Assembly: GCA_021813195.1 (NCBI GenBank)
Contig: JAKALI010000200.1
Location: 1 to 7,260, forward strand
Direction of reading: 5' to 3'
DNA length: 7,260 nt
Source: Pseudomonadota bacterium
GTDB taxonomy: Bacteria > Pseudomonadota > Alphaproteobacteria > Rhizobiales > Hyphomicrobiaceae
Part shown: positions 1 to 6,962 of the stretch, piece by piece
Position numbering within the stretch: the first letter of the stretch is position 1
Layout: every line of letters begins with the position of its first letter
Position numbers and translations under genes: made by a program
Notes under the pieces: generated by a model
Told to the model about the DNA's origin: nothing
The model's input: the letters and a program-made list of their open reading frames with translations, nothing else
Database searches by the model: none

Positions 1-103
1 ACATGGGGCATCGCAAGAAGCCCTATCCGTCCGCAGGCATGTCGCTGGCAACTTGATGCTGAGAACGACAGCGGGCGTGCAACAGAGCGCAGTTTCTCAC
101 GGC

Positions 104-123
104 GCCCGGCCACCTGGCCGGGC
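104..123. repeat. Perfect 9-bp inverted repeat, hairpin
   Basis: GCCCGGCCA (104-112) and TGGCCGGGC (115-123) are perfect reverse complements separated by only two bases. The stem would be very stable. Neither strand has a T-run after the stem, so it does not meet the usual pattern of an intrinsic terminator. It could still end or attenuate transcription of a gene left of the window, or be a dispersed palindromic repeat. Confidence 0.6.
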
Positions 124-239
124 AGGCGTCCGACTTGCATTGAGACGCTTCTCGCCAACCGGCGCGATCTCGAAGGCGCGTTGCCGGTCAATTGCGTCGG
201 AGGACTGACATCAGCCAAGAGGCGCCCCCGGTGCATTCG

Positions 240-305
240 GGATGCAAAACGCAGAGATGATGCGAATCTGCAATCCATGCAATCCCTGACGCACAGATTG
301 CATCC
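240..305. repeat. Cluster of ATGCAA / TTGCAT inverted words
   Basis: Two nested perfect inverted pairs occur. GGATGCAA (240-247) matches TTGCATCC (298-305), and inside it ATGCAATC (277-284) matches GATTGCAT (296-303). The two pairs share the right-hand word, so only one can form at a time. A further TTGCAT lies at 322-327 and a TGCAT/ATGCA pair at 232-246. The pattern suggests repeated protein-binding half-sites or alternative RNA folds, but no gene with a clear promoter lies next to it. Confidence 0.4.
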
Positions 306-405
306 TCGTTGCACAGACGCTTTGCATGTCGACTCCGCGCGCGCGGCGATCATGACCGGCGGTCGACGGCAGCGCACGTGAATGACCAAGGTGGGATCGC
401 GTGGC

Positions 406-440
406 ACGGTTTCCTCCATCAAGAAGAACTTGGAAACCGT
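406..440. repeat. Perfect 9-bp inverted repeat with 17-nt loop
   Basis: ACGGTTTCC (406-414) and GGAAACCGT (432-440) are exact reverse complements around a 17-base loop. No T-run follows on either side. It could be an operator or an RNA hairpin; nothing in the neighbourhood decides. Confidence 0.45.
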
Positions 441-588
441 TGCGCTGAAGAGTGATGCTTGTTGTTGAATGAGCCTTCGCAAGCCCCTGGTCAAGAGCAG
501 ATGCCGCTATTCTTATCGAGGCGAACAGCGCAGGAACGTGCTGTCTGCTGGTGTATTCCTAAAAGAGTGCTTCATGGGTGCTGGTGGC

Positions 589-642
589 AACACACCTACC
601 AACACACTTGGAACACACCGGCGAACACACTTGCCAACACAC
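589..642. repeat. Tandem array of five AACACAC units, 11-12 bp period
   Basis: AACACAC starts at 589, 601, 612, 624 and 636, giving spacings of 12, 11, 12 and 12 bp. The bases between copies vary (CTACC, TTGG, CGGCG, TTGCC). One unit is 11 bp long, so a reading frame through the array shifts register; this argues against a coding repeat and for a DNA-level function. On the minus strand the word reads GTGTGTT. Close, roughly one-turn spacing resembles arrays bound cooperatively by a protein, such as plasmid iterons or integrase arm sites. This role is inference. Confidence 0.7.
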
Positions 643-644
643 CC

Positions 645-713
645 GAAAATCACAGCGCTTTGCCGACGATTCATCGCGGCTCTCGCGTCGGCAGATTTTC
701 AGATCGCTGTGAT
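645..713. repeat. Large imperfect hairpin next to the AACACAC array
   Basis: ATCACAGCG (649-657) pairs with CGCTGTGAT (705-713), and TGCCGACG (661-668) pairs with CGTCGGCA (686-693). This gives a two-part stem with a 3/11-base internal loop and a 17-base apical loop. A third pair, GAAAATC (645-651) with GATTTTC (694-700), competes with the outer stem, so two folds are possible. The structure starts three bases after the last AACACAC copy. No T-run follows. It may be a recombination or replication site, or a structured RNA. Confidence 0.6.
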
Positions 714-871
714 CCGGCTGCAACACGTCCCTAATGTTATGGTCCGTCTGCGGCGTATCGCGTGCCGATGGCAAATTTTGTGGTGACCGGAATCGCGCAA
801 GAGAGGTATGCTCGAATTACGTGGGCCTCGGGTAAGGACAGGAGACATTTGCAACTGTGGAGAACAGACCC

Positions 872-1162
872 ATGGCCCATATCTATGCCGACGACAAACG
901 GCTGCAGAAATTCTATGATCTCCGTTCTGACGGCGATCCGCGCCTGCATCTGTACGTCTACCGCTTCATCGACGAGAAGATCATTACGCCGTATCTCTAT
1001 AGCGGTCCCGTTATTGAATCCGTCGAAGAATTCATCCGTGACGAATTCGGCGGCGGCGGCTTCTACATCATTATCCGGCGTGGCAAGAAGATGGAACTGG
1101 CTGGCGACATCGCAATCGAATTGCCGCTGAACGATTCCAGGCGTCAAGCGGTGATCTGGTAG
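872..1162 (+). CDS. Small unrecognised protein, possibly phage-derived
   Basis: The product is 96 residues if it starts at the ATG at 872, which has GGAG at 859-862 nine bases upstream. A GTG at 857 with AGGAGA upstream would add five residues and cannot be excluded. I do not recognise the family. The protein is soluble, with no membrane segment or signal peptide. It begins MAHIYADD and contains an aromatic stretch (LHLYVYRFIDEK), then EEFIRDEFGGGGFYIIIRRG near residues 50-70. The pattern acidic, then GGG, then aromatic, then beta strand, then RxG resembles small alphaproteobacterial phage proteins that carry a 'YGxGxY...R' turn. That likeness is from memory of the motif and is weak. Its balanced composition is unlike the shadow frames and supports a real gene. 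It stands alone and converges on the HNH gene 136 bp away. Confidence 0.65.
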   Translation: MAHIYADDKRLQKFYDLRSDGDPRLHLYVYRFIDEKIITPYLYSGPVIESVEEFIRDEFGGGGFYIIIRRGKKMELAGDIAIELPLNDSRRQAVIW

Positions 1163-1298
1163 AATGTCTCGCATGCGATCTGAGCGCGCCGATTACATCG
1201 CTGATGGGGGCAATTGGTGTCGGCATGCAAACTGCGCTTCAATCTGTACGGAAGCGAGTGCATCACCGAAATGTTCGATGCGAGGTATTTTCTGGCGT

Positions 1299-1973
1299 CT
1301 ATCGTCTGCGCTGTTGAGGCGCCCGGCCGCGTCGCCACATGTCGTTCCAGTTGTCCATCTGGGTTCCGGGAATGAGGTGGTTGGGGTTGACACAGCACCG
1401 GTTGTCGCAGGTGTGCCGCAGGATTGAGCCGTGCGGGATCATGCCACGCAGCTTCCTGTACACTTTGCGATATGGTGCAACTTCTGTGGCCGCTTTCCAA
1501 ATCCAGCAGCCCGACTTCCTGACCCGAATGCGTTCTTTCAAGGTTGCGGGTATATCTTTGAAGAAGATTTCTTGCTGCCAGATATGCGCGGTGGCTTCGA
1601 TTTCGCGGTGAATGACGTCTTCACGAGACTGCCGTTCCTGATCGGCCTCGACGCGCATCCTGTAATAGTCGTCGTTCTCCAGTACCCCGACGAAGAGCGT
1701 ACCAGGCTCTGTGCGCTCTAGATGGGCTAGGGTATGCGTGAAGCGTGCCGCTCTTCCTTCCTTTTGTGCAGACGGTACACGCGGCAGAACGATCACCTCG
1801 GTTTCTACGATCTTTGGGGCGTCGCTAGCGCGGTCTCTGTTGAAATCGCTGAAAATCTCTTCCCGGCTTCTCACAGAATCGCGTACGGCAGTGTATGTCC
1901 CATGTTGGAACATCACTACGAAACAATTGATCAATTCATCGCTCATAGTTGCCGCCGCATGGCCAATCCCCAT
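1299..1973 (-). CDS. HNH endonuclease, phage/homing type
   Basis: The protein has 224 residues from the ATG at 1973, or 215 from the ATG at 1946 (MSDELINCF); neither start has a strong ribosome-binding site. The C-terminal 75 residues are a clear HNH nuclease of the phage/homing kind: GCWIW at 155-159, then HTCDNRCCVNPNHL at 187-200 with H187, N196 and H199 as the expected HNH residues, then GT at 203-204, N208, D211 and RRGR. Such domains bind a divalent metal and cut DNA. The N-terminal ~145 residues match no family I know. They are charged and partly helical (the EADQERQSREDVIHREIEAT region) and include a hydrophobic strand VVMFQHGTY. This part may choose the target or bind a partner. The gene diverges from an XRE regulator across an AT-rich spacer, which suggests control by that regulator. 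The nuclease call is firm; its role (homing, phage packaging or defence) is open. Confidence 0.85.
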   Translation of the reverse strand: MGIGHAAATMSDELINCFVVMFQHGTYTAVRDSVRSREEIFSDFNRDRASDAPKIVETEVIVLPRVPSAQKEGRAARFTHTLAHLERTEPGTLFVGVLENDDYYRMRVEADQERQSREDVIHREIEATAHIWQQEIFFKDIPATLKERIRVRKSGCWIWKAATEVAPYRKVYRKLRGMIPHGSILRHTCDNRCCVNPNHLIPGTQMDNWNDMWRRGRAPQQRRR

Positions 1974-2036
1974 CTGTCCGCCGGGGGCGATTCGGAACGA
2001 ACGGCTATATCGTCCAAGAACGCTGACTAAATGCGA

Positions 2037-2086
2037 CCTATAAAGCTATAAAAGAAACACAATAGGGTTTATTATTACCCTATAAG
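2037..2086. promoter_or_regulatory. AT-rich operator/promoter region between HNH and XRE genes
   Basis: ATAGGGT (2062-2068) and ACCCTAT (2077-2083) form a perfect 7-bp inverted repeat around the AT-only loop TTATTATT. Two tandem copies of CTATAAA sit at 2038 and 2046, and CCTATAAG at 2079-2086. A TATTAT word at 2070-2075 inside the repeat could be a -10 element for the XRE gene, and TATAGC/TATAGG words read toward the HNH gene. No good -35 box was found. The dyad is about 35 bp upstream of the XRE start and fits an autoregulatory site for that protein. Confidence 0.5.
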
Positions 2087-2120
2087 TGGCAGAAAACCTC
2101 TGGGTGTCGATGGTGGTGAG

Positions 2121-2402
2121 ATGATCACCCCGCGGCAAATCCGAGCGGCCCGTGCCCTCTTGGACTGGTCACAGCAACAGCTGGCCGACAAGGCCATCAT
2201 CTCCCTCAACGCGTTGGCGCGACTGGAACGTGGTGTCGTGGACCCGCGTATGAGCACTCTCGACGCCGTGGAGAAGGCGTTAATCCGAGCCGGTGTTGAG
2301 TTCATCCCGGCAGGCGATAAAGGGGAGGGCGTACGTTTAACTAGACCAGAACGCGAGCCGGGCAAGAAGATTGGTGCTCCGCGCCGGCGCGCAAAGGCCT
2401 GA
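2121..2402 (+). CDS. XRE-family helix-turn-helix transcriptional regulator
   Basis: The 93-residue protein carries one helix-turn-helix domain of the Cro/C1 (XRE) type at about residues 4-60. It opens ITPRQIRAARALLDWSQQQL, where WSQQQLADKA is helix 2 and turn, and SLNALARLERG is the recognition helix and its conserved end. The following TLDAVEKALIRAGVEFIP is the helix and strand typical of short alphaproteobacterial regulators of this group. The tail is basic (KKIGAPRRRAKA). It probably binds DNA as a dimer and represses. The ATG at 2121 is preceded by GGTGGTGAG, a passable ribosome-binding site. It diverges from the HNH gene and lies downstream of a perfect inverted repeat, so control of itself and of the HNH gene is the simplest reading. 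A phage-type repressor or an orphan antitoxin-like regulator are alternatives; no toxin gene adjoins it. Confidence 0.9.
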   Translation: MITPRQIRAARALLDWSQQQLADKAIISLNALARLERGVVDPRMSTLDAVEKALIRAGVEFIPAGDKGEGVRLTRPEREPGKKIGAPRRRAKA

Positions 2403-2583
2403 GCTGAGCCTGGCGCGAAGACAGGCCGCTGGACGCCAAGTTGGAATCATGCGGCCCGCGGCACAACGACATTTCTGTGGATCGAGAGCTACCTCTTTGG
2501 AGGGCCGTCCTCGGGGCGCAATCCAGCTCCATCGGCTCGCAAGTGCGGTCTACCGGATAATCCATGAACGAGCCACGGCATGT

Positions 2584-4296
<1,713 letters not shown>

Positions 4297-4589
4297 GCTA
4301 GGCCCCCGCCCGGCGCGCCGCCGTCACGTACTACAGGGTCCGTTGCCGGTTACGCTGGCATGCAATTTGGCGGTAAAGTCATAATTCTACGTTAACCGTC
4401 GGATATGGCCCGAGGGAGGATGGAGCTTTGGGGCATGTTCCGGCAAGTGCTTGCCCGTTCAACCGGCTTTTCATCCCACCGAATATTAGGCCATTTCGAA
4501 AACACTTCTGCCCCGGTTACGGGCCTCGTCGTGATCGCAGGCATAGTGCGTGAACGCCCGGCCGTTCCGTCCACTTCCGCCTTGGCGCT
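4297..4589 (-). promoter_or_regulatory. Spacer between receiver and kinase genes, with 14-bp palindrome
   Basis: This 293-bp gap contains no convincing gene; a 60-codon frame on the minus strand lacks any motif. GGCAAG (4442-4447) and CTTGCC (4450-4455) form a perfect palindrome GGCAAGTGCTTGCC, roughly 150 bp upstream of the kinase start. A relatively AT-rich patch (4376-4400) contains GTTAACG and AATTATG words on the minus strand and may include a kinase promoter. The length of the gap suggests the kinase has its own promoter rather than relying on read-through. Confidence 0.35.
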
Positions 4590-5102
4590 CTACACGATCT
4601 TCATATCCTGCCGATCCACCGCGCGACGCCAGGGGCCGGCGTAGGCGGCATGGACGCGGCGGCGGCGGTCGGGGCCGAAATAAGCCGGACAGCACACGAA
4701 GGGGCGTGGCCGCTCGATGATCTCCGTGATACGCGATTGCAGGTTCTGCAGCGTGACCGGCTTGACGATGAACTCGGTGACGCCGACATCGCGCGCGTCT
4801 TCCACGATAGAGCGCTCGGCATGCCCCGACACCATGATGATCGGCAGGTAGGGGTTCGGGCTGTCCGCGGCCGTGCGCACCATGCGAGTGAATGCAATGC
4901 CGTCAAGCGGTTTCATCGACAGATCGGTGAGCACGAAGTCCGGCTTCTTTGCACGAAGTTCATCGTATCCAGACAAGCCATTCGTAGCTTCCTCGACATC
5001 CTGAAAGCCGAGCGCCAGCAGGAGCGAGCGCAGCAATTTGCGCATGTGCTTGTCGTCATCGATCACCAAGGCACGGAGCTGGTCAAATGCCGGTGCGTTC
5101 AC
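4590..5102 (-). CDS. Single-domain response regulator (receiver)
   Basis: A 170-residue protein with a CheY-like receiver over residues ~10-130 and no DNA-binding output domain. The acidic pocket is DDD at 15-17, the phosphoaccepting Asp is D60 (VLTDLSMKPLDG), the switch Ser is S92 (IMVSGHA) and the conserved Lys is K114 (IVKPVT). After the fold comes a tail with YFGPDRRRR at 141-149. This motif recurs in alphaproteobacterial receivers of this kind, and its function is not clear to me. The start is a GTG at 5102, supported by AGGGGA at 5110-5115, seven bases upstream. It follows the PAS_5 gene by 36 bp and probably shares its transcript. It likely receives phosphate from the MASE1 kinase encoded downstream and acts by protein contact. 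C134 and C135 next to the tail motif are unusual but unexplained. Confidence 0.93.
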   Translation of the reverse strand: MNAPAFDQLRALVIDDDKHMRKLLRSLLLALGFQDVEEATNGLSGYDELRAKKPDFVLTDLSMKPLDGIAFTRMVRTAADSPNPYLPIIMVSGHAERSIVEDARDVGVTEFIVKPVTLQNLQSRITEIIERPRPFVCCPAYFGPDRRRRVHAAYAGPWRRAVDRQDMKIV

Positions 5103-5109
5103 GCGGCTG

Positions 5110-5115
5110 TCCCCT
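5110..5115 (-). promoter_or_regulatory. Ribosome-binding site fixing the GTG start of the receiver gene
   Basis: On the minus strand AGGGGA lies seven bases before the GTG at 5102. No ATG in frame occurs nearby and the DDD motif begins at codon 15, so this site decides the start. Confidence 0.7.
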
Positions 5116-5138
5116 TACGTATTGCGGCAGTGGCCCGT

Positions 5139-5660
5139 TCACTGCGGCGGTTGCACCGCCTGCATGAAAATGCCGACAATGTTCCACATGGTTGTCTCAT
5201 CCGGTGCCAGCACCCGCAGCAGGATCACCTCGTACTGGACCCTCGGCGCGTCGTCGATGATGATCGCTGCCGAAAGAATAGACGGTGTGCCTGTTCTTTG
5301 GACCTTGCGCAATCGCGCGATGTTTTCCTCCGCAATCAAGGGCGAAAAAAGCGCTGAAAATCGCTCGCCGCTCACCTCCCGCTGGTAGCGCTGGCGCAGC
5401 GAGGATCCGGCCAGACGGATGCGAAAGTCCGTATCATTCTCAATTGGCTCGGCAATCATGAGATTATCGAGAAATCGCGCGAAGGGCCGCGAGGGCAGGT
5501 CTTTGCTGATTACGAGATCACGCTCATGGGCGTGCGCCCGCCAGGTGTCGAGGAACGCCACGGCCTTCGGATGAGAAGGTGCACTGCGGACCTGGTAATA
5601 GGGATCGGGTGAACGGGCCAAGAGGCTCAAGGCGTCGTAGCGCACGACATTGGTGTGCAT
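5139..5660 (-). CDS. PAS_5 domain protein (cytosolic sensor-like)
   Basis: A 173-residue soluble protein made almost wholly of one PAS_5-type domain (~30-168). Family features visible are HPKAVAFLDTWRAH (30-43, the opening helix with Trp), LPSRPFARFLDNLMI (55-69), TDFRIRLAGSSL (77-88, the core beta strand with RLAG), GERFSALF (98-105) and YEVILLRVLAP (143-153). PAS domains bind small ligands or partners; none is predictable here. No kinase, cyclase or other output domain is fused, so it must act through a partner. The receiver gene follows after 36 bp and the MASE1 kinase lies beyond, which makes a signalling accessory role plausible. The ATG at 5660 has no strong ribosome-binding site. A second PAS_5 gene lies 542 bp away, divergently oriented, and differs strongly in sequence. 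Confidence 0.85.
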   Translation of the reverse strand: MHTNVVRYDALSLLARSPDPYYQVRSAPSHPKAVAFLDTWRAHAHERDLVISKDLPSRPFARFLDNLMIAEPIENDTDFRIRLAGSSLRQRYQREVSGERFSALFSPLIAEENIARLRKVQRTGTPSILSAAIIIDDAPRVQYEVILLRVLAPDETTMWNIVGIFMQAVQPPQ

Positions 5661-5673
5661 TTGCCGGTCTCAT

Positions 5674-5691
5674 GTATTCGGGTTGGAATAC
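5674..5691. promoter_or_regulatory. Inverted repeat 13 bp upstream of the PAS_5 start
   Basis: GTATTC (5674-5679) and GAATAC (5686-5691) are perfect reverse complements around GGGTTG. The dyad ends 13 bases before the start codon at 5660, so it lies in the probable leader. It could be an operator or a leader hairpin affecting translation. Confidence 0.45.
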
Positions 5692-5713
5692 GCCGTACAC
5701 GCCCAAGTAGTGA

Positions 5714-5743
5714 GATATAGGCTGCGGGTCAATAGGTAAACAA
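5714..5743 (-). promoter_or_regulatory. Possible promoter for the PAS_5-receiver transcript
   Basis: Reading the minus strand, TTGTTT (5738-5743) and TATATC (5714-5719) are separated by 18 bases. An alternative -35 word, TTGACC, lies at 5727-5732 but has no good -10 partner. The region is AT-richer than its surroundings. This is a weak consensus match only. Confidence 0.3.
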
Positions 5744-5809
5744 TTCTCAAGTGTAACGCACCCTACCGGCGCGCATCGGCGATTTTCAATCTCTGCATGC
5801 TCAAGAATC

Positions 5810-5825
5810 CCCTCATTTTTGAGGG
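5810..5825. repeat. CCCTCA-TTTT-TGAGGG hairpin near the IS fragment
   Basis: A perfect 6-bp stem with a TTTT loop. The stretch beginning AATCCCCTCATTTTTGAGG resembles, with two gaps and mismatches, ATTGCCTGATTTGAGGCG at 5833-5850, giving an imperfect direct repeat. It may lie near the end of the degraded insertion sequence, whose boundary I cannot fix. Confidence 0.4.
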
Positions 5826-5891
5826 ACTCACGATTGCCTGATTTGAGGCGCCTACCCGTGGCGGGATCGCGAATCAGCTGCGCGGGAGACG

Positions 5892-6071
5892 ATGCGGAAG
5901 TCCATTGATCGTGTTGAAGTTGTTCATAATTTCTTGCGGGAGGTTTTCTGTGAGGACTTGCACGCCAAGCGGATCGAATCGATGGCCAATGGGGCGCTCG
6001 GGGTCGTGACCGGGGCGTCGCTGGCGGTTTCGATGATCGGTCATGCTCTGGCGCAGGCGCGAGGGCTGTAG
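5892..6071 (+). pseudogene. IS4-type transposase, N-terminal fragment only
   Basis: A 59-codon frame from the ATG at 5892 to a TAG at 6069-6071. It reads as the amino end of an IS4-family transposase: RKSIDRVEVVHNFLREVF, then EDLHAKRIESMANGAL (21-36), then GASLAVSMIGHALAQARGL (41-59). In related transposases the DLHAKR...SLA...GxL..ASLAV..IG..LAQA.GL block begins a protein of roughly 400-450 residues and continues into a KH..KQVDRLLSN segment. Here that continuation is missing and a stop follows GL directly, with unrelated DNA after it. The DDE catalytic domain is absent, so the gene is dead. Upstream, the frame closes at a TGA at 5844-5846. The family call rests on recalled motif similarity. 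The fragment shows that an insertion sequence once sat between the two PAS_5 genes. Confidence 0.75.
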
Positions 6072-6170
6072 GGTGCCACACCTGCATCGCAATCGCCAAC
6101 ACAGTGCCGCCATGATCGCTGTGTCCATGCAGCTTCGAATTCAGTCAAAATTAGTTTTTGTGGCGGACGC

Positions 6171-6184
6171 TGACGCAGGCGTCA
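6171..6184. promoter_or_regulatory. 14-bp palindrome upstream of the second PAS_5 gene
   Basis: TGACGC (6171-6176) and GCGTCA (6179-6184) form the near-continuous palindrome TGACGCAGGCGTCA, ending 18 bases before the ATG at 6203. A likely operator for a dimeric regulator; no matching copy was noticed at the other PAS_5 gene. Confidence 0.45.
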
Positions 6185-6202
6185 TGCCGGGGATAACTAA
6201 CC

Positions 6203-6787
6203 ATGAGCGTCCATGCGGGCTGTGACTTGAGCAGATCATCAGTTCCTGCCTCGCCGCACAGGATCACGCTTAAGGAGCTCTCGGACCCGGCCACGATCCA
6301 AGCCGTGGCCTATTGGGATGCGCTGCGCAGCAGCCGCCAGTTTCCGTCACGACAAGCGCTTTCGATCCGGCGGATGGCGCCGTTTCTGCGCCATGTTGCG
6401 CTGATCGAGGTGCTTGATGGCGGCGGTGACTATCGCTTCCGGCTGGTCGGTGACGCGCATGTTGAAGCGCGCGGGGCCGACTTTAGCGGAGAAACCATCA
6501 GGGAAATCGCCGTTCGTGCACCGCTCTTTGCCGAGCGTAGCCATGCCCTGTACGATTACATTCGCATGACCGGCGAACCGTACGCCGTTCGCGGACCGAT
6601 GGCTGCGAACGATGCCAACTGGTGTATCACCTATCGTGAATGCGTATTCCTGCCACTTGGTGCTCAGGACAATCTCGTGGATTTCATCCTGGCTATCAGC
6701 GTGTACACGTATCAGGCACCTGCACTATCGGTGTACGCATCAGAATTTGTGCACCGCGGACACAGCGACCGTCGATGTGGTGCCTGA
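6203..6787 (+). CDS. PAS_5 domain protein (second copy)
   Basis: A 194-residue soluble protein with one PAS_5-type domain at ~22-170. Family features are ITLKELSDPATIQAVAYWDALR (21-42, with the YW pair at 37-38), FPSRQALSIRRMAPFLRHVALIEV (47-70), YRFRLVGDAHVE (77-88), the DFSGETIREI loop (93-102) and RECVFLPLGA (145-154). It matches the family pattern more fully than the copy at 5139-5660. The start at ATG 6203 has GGGGA at 6189-6193, nine bases upstream. No output domain is fused. The C-terminal ~25 residues (YASEFVHRGHSDRRCGA) are outside the domain. The gene stands alone, divergent from the signalling cluster and convergent with the LysR gene, with a palindrome before its start. Ligand and partner cannot be read from the sequence. 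Confidence 0.88.
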   Translation: MSVHAGCDLSRSSVPASPHRITLKELSDPATIQAVAYWDALRSSRQFPSRQALSIRRMAPFLRHVALIEVLDGGGDYRFRLVGDAHVEARGADFSGETIREIAVRAPLFAERSHALYDYIRMTGEPYAVRGPMAANDANWCITYRECVFLPLGAQDNLVDFILAISVYTYQAPALSVYASEFVHRGHSDRRCGA

Positions 6788-6962
6788 CATGTGCTGATCG
6801 CGAGGGCCACGAAGACCGTACCCCGTGGTCCGTGCGGCCCGAGGCTGGGTCACAGGGCAAGAGGCTCTGCCAGCACCCTGCAACCGAGCCGGATACGCAA
6901 TTCCGAGATAAGTTCCGATGGCATGGCCGGGCGAACAGTAAACATGTTAGTCAGACAAGAGT
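6788..6962. other. Intergenic gap between convergent genes
   Basis: 175 bp between the ends of the PAS_5 and LysR genes. I see no gene and no classic stem plus T-run terminator. The only dyad noticed is a weak CCACG/CGTGG pair around 6808-6829. Confidence 0.5.

Larger units (their letters stand above)
1..871. other. Long stretch without a convincing gene; repeat-rich
   Basis: I see no supportable protein here. Several frames stay open for 60-170 codons, including one on each strand that runs off the left edge. Their translations are rich in Arg, Cys and Ser, lack domain motifs and contradict each other, which is normal for GC-rich noncoding DNA. The stretch does hold structured DNA, listed separately: a perfect hairpin near 104-123, an ATGCAA/TTGCAT cluster at 240-305, a 9-bp inverted repeat at 406-440, the AACACAC array at 589-642 and a large imperfect hairpin at 645-713. 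A self-complementary alternating CG run (CCGCGCGCGCGG) lies at 335-346. I found no tRNA 3' end and no integrase gene. Confidence 0.6.

Noticed and set aside
104..123. Rho-independent terminator
   Set aside because: The stem is excellent but no T-run follows on either strand, so I list it only as a hairpin.
1..512. Open frames running off the left edge on both strands (plus strand to 381, minus strand from about 512 downward)
   Set aside because: They overlap each other, are rich in Arg, Cys and Ser, have no motif and no good ribosome-binding site. A long open frame alone is common in GC-rich DNA.
589..642. CRISPR array
   Set aside because: The repeat word is 7 bp and the intervening bases only 4-5 bp, far shorter than CRISPR repeats and spacers, and no cas gene is present.
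459..786. Overlapping plus-strand frames of 91 and 105 codons through the AACACAC array
   Set aside because: The apparent Asn-Thr-Pro repeat peptide comes only from the DNA repeat, its register shifts between units, and the rest of each frame looks noncoding.
4392..4574. 60-codon minus-strand frame in the receiver-kinase gap
   Set aside because: No ribosome-binding site, motif or plausible composition was seen, and the gap is better explained as regulatory spacer.
4650..5357. 235-codon plus-strand frame across the receiver and PAS_5 genes
   Set aside because: It lies opposite two well-supported minus-strand genes and has low-complexity His/Arg/Asp-rich composition.
5524..6128. Minus-strand frames of 192 and 84 codons across the PAS_5 upstream region and IS fragment
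   Set aside because: They contradict the PAS_5 gene and the plus-strand transposase motifs and show no domain of their own.
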